A stretch of 5,508 nt of DNA from Propionibacteriaceae bacterium UBA4569. Lineage in GTDB: Bacteria > Actinomycetota > Actinomycetes > Propionibacteriales > Propionibacteriaceae. The notes under the pieces are model-generated. The model saw only the letters and a program-made list of their open reading frames with translations. It was not told the origin of the DNA and did no database searches. Where the stretch lies: positions 573 to 6,080 of the forward strand of contig DGKN01000023.1 in NCBI GenBank assembly GCA_002387005.1. The letters are read 5' to 3'. The first letter of the stretch is position 1. Every line of letters starts with the position of its first letter. Shown here piece after piece: positions 1 through 4,436 of this stretch. The translations under genes and the position numbers were made by a program.

Positions 1-288
1 CCGCCATCTCGCGGCGGCGGCCTCCATCGAGCCGGGCTTGCCATGGCCAACCCCATCGAGTTCAAGCAGCGAGTCGCAGGCCACCAGGACGAAGGGGCCC
101 GGGTCGTCGTCCATCAGGTTCAGGACGGCCTCGGCCTTCAACCGGGCCAGGGTGGAGACAAGAGAGGTGACCGACGGCGCGCTGACGCTGTCCTCATCCA
201 CGCCGGGGACGATGACCTCCGCGTCAATGCCGGCACGCCGCAGGGTCTCGAGGCGGGCGGGGGACGAGGAGGCCAAGACGAAACGCAC
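1..288 (-). CDS. maf: Maf family nucleoside triphosphate pyrophosphatase (N-terminal part, cut by window edge)
   Basis: Only the first 96 codons are present; the reading frame is open to base 1. Maf proteins are cytoplasmic pyrophosphatases that split certain nucleoside triphosphates (dTTP, UTP, modified nucleotides) into monophosphate and pyrophosphate, cleaning the nucleotide pool; older names tie them to septum formation. Visible family marks are the N-terminal LASSSPARLETL loop (residues 5-16, with Arg12), a conserved Lys51 in ARLKAEAV, the acidic motif VACDSLLELDG (69-79, with Asp72) and GKP (83-85). The acidic motif reads CDS where many family members have ADT; from memory, CDS is common in actinobacterial members. 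The GTG at 286-288 was chosen because it directly precedes the RFVLASSSP motif. No Shine-Dalgarno site precedes it; instead TAGGCT ends six bases upstream. The gene lies 51 bases after the DUF937 gene on the same strand. The family call is firm; the exact substrate cannot be read from this fragment. Confidence 0.9.
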   Translation of the reverse strand, partial: MRFVLASSSPARLETLRRAGIDAEVIVPGVDEDSVSAPSVTSLVSTLARLKAEAVLNLMDDDPGPFVLVACDSLLELDGVGHGKPGSMEAAAARWR

Positions 289-311
289 GCCCCCAGCCTA
301 GGGCCGGGAGC
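289..311 (-). terminator. Hairpin between the DUF937 gene and maf, abutting the maf start codon
   Basis: Read on the minus strand, GCTCCCGGCC (311-302), loop CTA, GGCTGGGGGC (298-289) folds into ten base pairs, eight Watson-Crick and two G-U, with a three-base loop. It begins 28 bases after the DUF937 stop codon and ends directly against the maf GTG. The bases beyond (GTGCGTTTCGTCTT) are relatively T-rich for this genome but do not form a clean U-tract. It could end DUF937 transcripts, or block translation of maf from read-through mRNA. Confidence 0.4.
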
Positions 312-321
312 GCGCGCTCAA
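289..321 (-). promoter_or_regulatory. Putative leaderless promoter of maf
   Basis: On the minus strand TAGGCT (bases 300 to 295) fits the actinobacterial -10 pattern TAnnnT, and exactly six bases separate it from the GTG start at 288. Transcription would therefore begin at or next to the start codon. A TTGAGC hexamer (bases 321 to 316) matches four of six -35 positions, but the 15-base spacer is short. A 12-base palindrome, GAGCGCGCGCTC (308-319), overlaps the spacer and the -35 candidate. The inference rests on position and motif only. Confidence 0.4.
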
Positions 322-339
322 AGGTGGTCCAGCAGGAAG

Positions 340-996
340 TCAGTTCTTCTTGCCGAGCAGCCCGCCGAGAATCTGGGAGACGATGTCGCCGCCTTGCGCC
401 GTGGTGGTGGTGCCGGTGGTCTGCGCCTGGGCCGGGTCGAAGGGGTTGCCCGCGCTGCCGGCTCCGAGCACCTGGCCGAGGACGTTCGACAACACGCCAC
501 CGAGGACGTTGTTGCTGCCTGCGGTCGCCATACCGGTGGACTGGCCCGCGCTCTGGCTGAGAATCTGGCCGAGCACATTGCCCACGCCGCCCTGGCCCGA
601 GAGCTGCTTGCCCAGGTAGGAGAGCACGATGGGGGCGAGGATCGGGAGGAGCTGCTGCACGAGGCTGCTGCTCACGCCGGCCTGGGCGCCGAGTGCCTGG
701 GCCACGCCCTCGGTCTGGTTGCCGAAGACGTGGCCGAGGATCTTCTCGCCCTCGGAGGCGGCCGAGGTGACGTCGACGGCGCTGTCGGTGCTCAGCAGCG
801 GATTGGCGGCGTGGTCGGACAGAGCGGCCGCGAGGGAATGCGCACCCTCCTCGGTCTGGGCATTCTGCGTCAGACCACCCAGCAGGCTCGTCACGGCGGG
901 AACGGCGGCCTTCTCGAGGGTGGCCTCGTCGGTGCCGAGGACGCTGGCGATCTGCCCAAGCGGAAGCTGCTGCAGGATGTCGTTGACGGCGGTCAT
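340..996 (-). CDS. DUF937 (YidB-like) domain protein
   Basis: This encodes 218 residues of the DUF937 family, whose best-known relative is E. coli YidB; no biochemical function is established. The N-terminal half (about 1-130) is Ala/Leu-rich and carries typical family stretches: VPAVTSLLGGL (32-42), the GEKILGHVFG motif (83-92) and a hydrophobic LLPILAPIVLSYLGKQL segment (116-132). The latter is probably an amphipathic helix, not a classical membrane span. The second half repeats Gly/Leu/Val units, NVLGQIL (140-146), NVLGGVLSNVLGQVLGAG (163-180) and IVSQILGGLLGKKN (205-218), interrupted by a Thr-rich linker (TTGTTTT, 193-199). There is no signal peptide. The ATG at 996 was chosen because AAAGGA lies five bases upstream; the frame stays open to an ATG at 1086, but that would include a strong hairpin and non-family sequence. 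It sits between accE and maf, where relatives I remember have no such gene. Family assignment is good; role unknown. Confidence 0.85.
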   Translation of the reverse strand: MTAVNDILQQLPLGQIASVLGTDEATLEKAAVPAVTSLLGGLTQNAQTEEGAHSLAAALSDHAANPLLSTDSAVDVTSAASEGEKILGHVFGNQTEGVAQALGAQAGVSSSLVQQLLPILAPIVLSYLGKQLSGQGGVGNVLGQILSQSAGQSTGMATAGSNNVLGGVLSNVLGQVLGAGSAGNPFDPAQAQTTGTTTTAQGGDIVSQILGGLLGKKN

Positions 997-1000
997 GGTG

Positions 1001-1044
1001 GTCCTTTCCTTGCGCAAGCACACGTGCGTCTCGCGATGGGTCAA
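1001..1044 (-). promoter_or_regulatory. Promoter and ribosome binding site of the DUF937 gene
   Basis: Minus-strand TTGACC (1044-1039) is a good -35 match, followed after 16 bases by TGTGCT (1022-1017), a weak -10. Transcription would start near base 1010, leaving a leader of about 14 bases holding AGGAAAGG (1010-1003). The core AAAGGA (1007-1002) is five bases from the ATG at 996, and this decides the start. A perfect palindrome CTTGCGCAAG (1009-1018) lies between the -10 and the ribosome binding site and may be an operator. The ribosome site is well supported; the promoter is tentative. Confidence 0.45.
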
Positions 1045-1055
1045 CGCTGGCATAC

Positions 1056-1097
1056 ACAGGTCTACTGTGGGGCAGTTTCCCCCCACAGCAGACCTGT
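1056..1097 (-). terminator. Long hairpin, probable terminator of the pccB-accE operon
   Basis: Two 17-base arms (1056-1072 and 1081-1097) enclose an 8-base loop (1073-1080). In DNA, 16 of 17 positions pair. The exception is A1064 opposite C1089, which becomes a G-U wobble in RNA from the minus strand but an A-C mismatch in RNA from the plus strand, so the stem is continuous only in the accE-direction transcript. It starts 38 bases past the accE stop and ends before the DUF937 promoter. No U-tract follows, which is common among actinobacterial terminators. An mRNA-stabilising 3' end is an alternative role. Confidence 0.65.
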
Positions 1098-1135
1098 TGT
1101 CATGAGCTCTTCAGACGCCAGGGTGCTTCAGCGGG

Positions 1136-1369
1136 TCACGGGCGACCGCTGTACCTCCACGCCTCGCGTCCCGGGGGGACCACCCGCCGCATCTGGCGCA
1201 GGTAGGACTTCCATCCGCCAGCGAGCGGACGGTCGTCGGTCTCCTCGGCAGCAGCACCGCCTGCTGACGCCGCGGCAAGCACCGCCGTGACCACGGCTGC
1301 CTCCTCGTCAGTCGGGTTGCCGGCGGTGATCCGGATGACGGGCGGCTCGGGCCTGTCGACCGCTTCCAT
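1136..1369 (-). CDS. accE: Acyl-CoA carboxylase epsilon subunit
   Basis: This 77-residue protein belongs to the small epsilon subunits of actinobacterial acyl-CoA carboxylases (AccE/PccE), which bind the beta carboxyltransferase and help join it to the biotin-carrying alpha subunit. Visible family marks are the N-terminal PPVIRITAGNPTDEEAAVVTAVLAA (residues 9-33), an Ala/Gly-rich linker and a C-terminal basic, aromatic end with WKSYLRQMRR and PPGREAWRYSGRP. It directly follows pccB. The ATG at 1369 is preferred because AGGAGG (1380-1375) lies five bases upstream. A GTG at 1387 would add six residues and overlap the pccB stop as GTGA, but has no ribosome site of its own. Either way the two genes are translationally close and surely one operon. 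A strong hairpin follows. The family is short and variable, so the call rests on the two motif ends plus the pccB context, which together are convincing. Confidence 0.88.
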   Translation of the reverse strand: MEAVDRPEPPVIRITAGNPTDEEAAVVTAVLAAASAGGAAAEETDDRPLAGGWKSYLRQMRRVVPPGREAWRYSGRP

Positions 1370-1374
1370 GACAG

Positions 1375-1380
1375 CCTCCT
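1375..1380 (-). promoter_or_regulatory. Shine-Dalgarno site of accE
   Basis: A perfect AGGAGG on the minus strand lies just after the pccB TGA (1386-1384), five bases before the ATG at 1369. It decides between the two candidate accE starts. Confidence 0.75.
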
Positions 1381-1383
1381 CGC

Positions 1384-2967
1384 TCACAGCGGGATGTTCC
1401 CGTGCTTCTTCGGCGGCAGCACCTCACGCTTGGTGCGAAGTAGGCGGAGCACACGGATGCACTCGGCGCGGGTCTCGTGGGGATAGATGATCTGGTCCAC
1501 ATATCCACGCTCGGATGCGACATAGGGGTTGGCCAGCTCGTCGTTGTACTCGTCGATGAGCTCCTTGCGACGGGCTGCCTTCTCCTCGTCCGCCTCGAGC
1601 GCACCCAGCTCCTTGCGGTACAGGATGTCCACCGCGCCCTCGGCGCCCATGACGGCGATCTGGGCCGTCGGCCAGGCCAGGTTCACGTCGGCACCCAGGT
1701 GCTTGGAACCCATGACGTCGTAGGCGCCGCCGTAGGCCTTCCGGGTGATGACCGTGAGCAGCGGCACGGTCGCCTCGGCGTAGGCGTAGATCAGTTTGGC
1801 GCCGCGACGGATGATGCCGGTGTGCTCCTGGGCGACGCCGGGCAGGAAGCCGGGGGTGTCGACGAAGGTGAGCACCGGGATGTTGAAACAGTCGCAGGTC
1901 CGCACGAAGCGGGCCGCCTTCTCCGAGGCGTCGATGTCGAGACATCCGGCGAACTGCATCGGCTGGTTGGCCACGATGCCGATCGGGCGGCCCTCGATGC
2001 GTCCGAAGCCGCAGATGATGTTCGCCGCGAACAGCGCCTGGACCTCGAGGAACTCATCGTCGTCGAGGACGGTGCGGATGACCTCGCGCATGTCGTACGG
2101 CTGGTTCGGGGAATCCGGGATCAGCGTGTCGAGCTTGCGGTCGCGGTCGGTGATCGTGAGGTCGACCTCTTCGTCGTCGTAGACGGGCGGATCCTCGAGG
2201 TTGTTCTGCGGCATGAAGCTGAGCAGCTCACGCACGTACTCAAGGGCGTCGTTCTCATCGGCGGCCAGGTAGTGCGCGGCACCGGACTTCGTGTTGTGGG
2301 TGCGGGCGCCGCCCAGCTCCTCCAAGGTGACGTCCTCGCCGGTGACGGTCTTGATGACGGCCGGGCCAGTGATGAACATCTGCGAGGTCTGGTCGACCAT
2401 GATCGTGAAGTCGGTGAGGGCGGGGGAGTAGACGTGACCACCGGCGGCGGCACCCATGATCAGGGAGATCTGGGGGATGACGCCCGAGGCGTGGGTATTG
2501 CGGCGGAAGATCTCGCCGTACAGGCCCAACGAGACGACACCCTCCTGGATGCGCGCTCCGCCACCCTCGTTGATGCCGATCAGCGGGCAGCCGGTCTTGA
2601 TGGCGAAGTCGATGATCTTCACGATCTTCTCGCCGTAGACCTGGCCGAGCGCGCCCCCGAAGATGGCGACGTCCTGGCTGAACACACAGACGGGGCGGCC
2701 GTGGATGGCACCGACGCCAATGATCACACCGTCGCCATAGGGGCGGTTCTTCTCCATGCCGAAAGCATGCGAGCGGTGTCGCGAGAACTGGTCGAGCTCG
2801 GCGAACGAGCCTTCGTCAAGCAGGGCAAGGACGCGCTCCCTTGCGGTCATCTTGCCCTTGGCATGCTGCTTCTCGACCGCCGCGGGAGAGGCGGCATTGA
2901 CAGCGGCGTCAATGCGGCTACCCAGATCGGCGATCTTTCCAGCTGTGGTGTGGATGTCGATCTCCAT
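1384..2967 (-). CDS. pccB: Propionyl-CoA carboxylase beta subunit (carboxyltransferase)
   Basis: This encodes 527 residues, the normal full length for actinobacterial PccB/AccD5. It is the biotin-dependent carboxyltransferase that moves CO2 from carboxybiotin on the alpha subunit to propionyl-CoA, giving methylmalonyl-CoA; the enzyme is a cytoplasmic hexamer of crotonase-fold beta subunits. The N-domain carries [10 protein letters not shown] (135-144) and [15 protein letters not shown] (173-187), where the Gly-Gly pair forms one oxyanion hole. The C-domain carries [14 protein letters not shown] (368-381) and [13 protein letters not shown] (410-422), which holds the second oxyanion hole (Gly414-Ala415). 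Asp417 matches the residue (Asp422 in Streptomyces coelicolor PccB) that favours propionyl-CoA over acetyl-CoA. The end, KKHGNIPL, is typical. It lacks features of the transcarboxylase 12S subunit, which reads GGSYLAM at the Asp417 region. The ATG at 2967 has no Shine-Dalgarno site but has TAGTGT six bases upstream. accE follows; birA is divergent. Butyryl-CoA or other short acyl-CoAs may also be substrates. Confidence 0.96.
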   Translation of the reverse strand: MEIDIHTTAGKIADLGSRIDAAVNAASPAAVEKQHAKGKMTARERVLALLDEGSFAELDQFSRHRSHAFGMEKNRPYGDGVIIGVGAIHGRPVCVFSQDVAIFGGALGQVYGEKIVKIIDFAIKTGCPLIGINEGGGARIQEGVVSLGLYGEIFRRNTHASGVIPQISLIMGAAAGGHVYSPALTDFTIMVDQTSQMFITGPAVIKTVTGEDVTLEELGGARTHNTKSGAAHYLAADENDALEYVRELLSFMPQNNLEDPPVYDDEEVDLTITDRDRKLDTLIPDSPNQPYDMREVIRTVLDDDEFLEVQALFAANIICGFGRIEGRPIGIVANQPMQFAGCLDIDASEKAARFVRTCDCFNIPVLTFVDTPGFLPGVAQEHTGIIRRGAKLIYAYAEATVPLLTVITRKAYGGAYDVMGSKHLGADVNLAWPTAQIAVMGAEGAVDILYRKELGALEADEEKAARRKELIDEYNDELANPYVASERGYVDQIIYPHETRAECIRVLRLLRTKREVLPPKKHGNIPL

Positions 2968-3002
2968 GCGCTGACACTATCGCCGCACCGGGTGGCCTGC
3001 AC
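2968..3002 (-). promoter_or_regulatory. Putative leaderless promoter of pccB-accE
   Basis: TAGTGT (2979-2974, minus strand) fits TAnnnT, and six bases (CAGCGC) separate it from the ATG at 2967. No Shine-Dalgarno site is present. The -35 region at a 17-base spacing (GTGCAG, 3002-2997) matches poorly, so promoter strength may depend on the -10 or an activator. Confidence 0.4.
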
Positions 3003-3009
3003 TTCCAGA

Positions 3010-3045
3010 TGGGCAGATTCCGCGGCTCGGACTAGCCTTCGCCTC
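3010..3045 (+). promoter_or_regulatory. Putative leaderless promoter of birA
   Basis: TGGGCA (3010-3015) matches four of six -35 bases and is followed after exactly 17 bases by TAGCCT (3033-3038). Seven bases then lead to the GTG at 3046, so transcription probably starts at the codon. It stands back to back with the pccB promoter in a 78-base divergent region (2968-3045). I saw no clear operator palindrome there. Confidence 0.45.
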
Positions 3046-3846
3046 GTGCCTGCCTGCGAACCAGTCGACCAAGAACTCCTGCGGGACCTTTTAGAGGGTG
3101 ATTCCTTGTGGCGTCGCGTGGACGCCGTTGCCTCCACCGGATCGACCAACAAGGACCTCTCGGACGCTGCGCGGGCCGGGGAAGGTGCTGGACGCCTGCT
3201 GGTCAGCGAGGAGCAAACCGCTGGTCGTGGGCGCTTTGAACGACGCTGGGCGTCCCCGGCTGGCAGCTGCGTGGCGATGTCGGCGCTGCTGGAGCCGAGC
3301 CGTCCAGGGCCTGACTGGGGCTGGCTGTCGTTGCTGGCGGGGATGGCCGTCGCGACCGGCATCGAGAGGGCCACCGGTGCCCAACCCGGGCGAGTGCAGC
3401 TCAAGTGGCCGAACGACGTGCTGGTCGACGGCGGCAAGATCTGCGGCATTCTTTCCGAGCGCGTCGAGTCCCCAGAGGCCGGGAAGGCGATGGCGGTGGT
3501 CGGGATCGGTGTGAACATCTCGCTGTCGGCTGACGAGTTGCCCGTCCCCACTGCGACCTCGCTGGCGCTGGCTGGCCTGTCGACCGACAAGACCCGCATC
3601 GTGGCGGAGATCTGGAGGGAGTTCGCCCCTCTGTTCCGTGACTGGGAGGCTGCAGGGGAGTTGCACGACAGCTATACGGCGCGGTGCGACTCGATCGGGG
3701 CGCCCCTGCGGGTGCTGGTCGACGAGCACACCTCCGTGCTGGGGGTCGGCGACCACGTCGACGAGTTCGGACGACTCGTCGTGCGCACCGACGAGGGCCT
3801 GCGCACCTTCAGCGCCGGGGACGTCTTCCACCTGCGCAAGCAGTAG
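3046..3846 (+). CDS. birA: Biotin-[acetyl-CoA-carboxylase] ligase (biotin-protein ligase)
   Basis: This 266-residue enzyme activates biotin with ATP to biotinyl-AMP and attaches it to a lysine of a biotin carrier domain, here most likely that of the alpha subunit partnering PccB. Motifs run in order: STGSTNKDL (30-38); the biotinyl-AMP loop EEQTAGRGRFERRW (55-68) with GRGR at 60-63; LKWPNDVLVDGGKICGIL (119-136), where Lys131 corresponds to the key lysine of E. coli BirA (Lys183); and VVGIGVNIS (151-159). A C-terminal SH3-like domain spans about 218-266. There is no N-terminal helix-turn-helix, so it is a monofunctional ligase and not a repressor, as in mycobacteria. GTG at 3046 was chosen because the N-terminus then matches the family length and the TAGCCT box sits seven bases upstream. 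The frame is open far upstream across antisense pccB, which is a GC artefact. The gene is divergent from pccB and convergent with the PH-domain gene. Confidence 0.95.
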   Translation: MPACEPVDQELLRDLLEGDSLWRRVDAVASTGSTNKDLSDAARAGEGAGRLLVSEEQTAGRGRFERRWASPAGSCVAMSALLEPSRPGPDWGWLSLLAGMAVATGIERATGAQPGRVQLKWPNDVLVDGGKICGILSERVESPEAGKAMAVVGIGVNISLSADELPVPTATSLALAGLSTDKTRIVAEIWREFAPLFRDWEAAGELHDSYTARCDSIGAPLRVLVDEHTSVLGVGDHVDEFGRLVVRTDEGLRTFSAGDVFHLRKQ

Positions 3847-3850
3847 GCCA

Positions 3851-3889
3851 GCGCGAGGCCAAGCGCCGGCTCAGTCAGTGGCCTCGCGC
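3851..3889. terminator. Bidirectional terminator-like inverted repeat between birA and the PH-domain gene
   Basis: A perfect 11-base inverted repeat, GCGCGAGGCCA (3851-3861) and TGGCCTCGCGC (3879-3889), encloses a 17-base loop. It starts four bases after the birA stop and extends over the last codons and stop (3871-3873) of the convergent gene. It can form in either transcript. There is no U-tract on either side, and the large loop lowers confidence. Confidence 0.45.
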
Positions 3890-4380
3890 AGCGCCTTCGC
3901 CGGGTCGCCGAACAAGAGTTCGGTGACCAAAACATGGACCCGTTCGACGTCCGGGATGTCGTGCAGCAGGACGGGGTCCTCGGCGGCGGTGGTGAGCCTC
4001 AGCGTGCCGCATCCCAGCATCCGGTCCAGCAGCCCCCGCTCGGACGAGACGTCATTGATGCGTCCCAGCGGCAGGTCGTGGGCCGAGCGGGTGATGATGC
4101 CCTCGCGGTGGATGATTCGGCGCGTGGTGACCGTGTAGGTCTCGGCCCGCCAGCGCCAGAAGGGGACCACGACGCCCATCACCAGCGCCAGCGCGATCGC
4201 ACCCAACAGCGCCCAGGTACCCCACGGCTGTGCCTGCGACGGCATCATCGCGAGACCGACGCCCAGCAGCACCGCCAGCACCAAGAACACGAAGGTGGGG
4301 CCCAACAGCACCTTCGCGTGGGTGCGCATGGACGTGATGATCTGCTCGTCCTGGGCGAGGTGCTTGCGCTTGAGTGCCAT
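3871..4380 (-). CDS. Two-helix membrane protein with bacterial PH domain (bPH2, YdbS-like)
   Basis: This encodes 169 residues. A short basic, cytoplasmic N-terminus (MALKRKHLAQDEQIITSMRTH) carries the conserved L..DE.I start. Two hydrophobic helices follow at about 23-46 and 54-75, joined by a short loop (MPSQAQPWG). A soluble domain then begins WRWRAETYTVTTRRIIHREGIITR (76-98) and continues DLPLGRINDVSSERGLLDRMLGCGTLRL (102-129). This pattern is the bacterial pleckstrin-homology-like family once called DUF304. Function is unknown; members are often assumed to act at the membrane face. From memory it resembles Rv3278c, which lies beside birA in M. tuberculosis. Here the gene is convergent with birA and divergent from purK, which differs from the mycobacterial orientation as I recall it. 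ATG at 4380 was chosen because it begins the conserved part and GATGAT ends six bases upstream; an in-frame GTG at 4443 would overlap the purK start. Family firm, role unknown. Confidence 0.88.
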   Translation of the reverse strand: MALKRKHLAQDEQIITSMRTHAKVLLGPTFVFLVLAVLLGVGLAMMPSQAQPWGTWALLGAIALALVMGVVVPFWRWRAETYTVTTRRIIHREGIITRSAHDLPLGRINDVSSERGLLDRMLGCGTLRLTTAAEDPVLLHDIPDVERVHVLVTELLFGDPAKALREATD

Positions 4381-4392
4381 GGATCCATCATC
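4381..4392 (-). promoter_or_regulatory. Putative leaderless -10 of the PH-domain gene
   Basis: GATGAT (4392-4387, minus strand) keeps the key second A and last T of the -10 hexamer and ends six bases before the ATG at 4380. There is no convincing -35 at 16 to 18 bases (that stretch is a G-run) and no Shine-Dalgarno site. It is the weakest of the five leaderless candidates here. Confidence 0.3.
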
Positions 4393-4404
4393 CCAGCCGC
4401 TCAA

Positions 4405-4436
4405 GCGCACCCCCCGTGCGCCGATAGGCTGCGCAC
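4405..4436. repeat. Three short GCGCAC/GTGCGC repeats in the purK promoter
   Basis: GCGCAC occurs at 4405-4410 and 4431-4436, with its reverse complement GTGCGC at 4416-4421 between them. Two mutually exclusive hairpins are possible: 4405-4421 with a CCCCC loop, and 4416-4436 with the purK -10 (TAGGCT) in its loop. They might be operator half-sites, though six-base GC-rich repeats arise readily by chance at this base composition. Confidence 0.35.
4425..4436 (+). promoter_or_regulatory. Putative leaderless -10 of purK
   Basis: TAGGCT (4425-4430), the same hexamer as before maf, is followed by six bases and then the GTG at 4437. There is no Shine-Dalgarno site and no good -35 at 17 or 18 bases. 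Confidence 0.4.

Noticed and set aside
997..1086. N-terminal extension of the DUF937 protein to an ATG at 1086
   Set aside because: The extra 30 residues would be encoded through the long hairpin, do not look like the family, and the ATG at 996 has a good ribosome site five bases upstream.
43..1290. Plus-strand open frame of 415 codons antisense to maf, the DUF937 gene and accE
   Set aside because: It has low-complexity Gly/Ala/Arg/His composition typical of a shadow frame, crosses three recognisable genes and a hairpin, and has no domain.
1384..2967. pccB as the 12S subunit of propionibacterial transcarboxylase
   Set aside because: The second active-site loop reads [10 protein letters not shown], not the GGSYLAM I recall for the 12S subunit, and an epsilon subunit follows, which fits a PCC-type carboxylase.
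1477..3045. Very long plus-strand open frame running into birA (would give a 789-residue protein)
   Set aside because: It is antisense to pccB, shows no family motifs before the BirA part, and arises because high-GC coding sequence leaves the antisense frames open. The BirA family length fits a start at 3046.
2968..3045. Biotin operator in the pccB-birA intergenic region
   Set aside because: I looked for long inverted repeats and for the TetR-type BioQ pattern and saw only short palindromes (CACCGGGTG, CCGCGG) expected by chance at this GC content.
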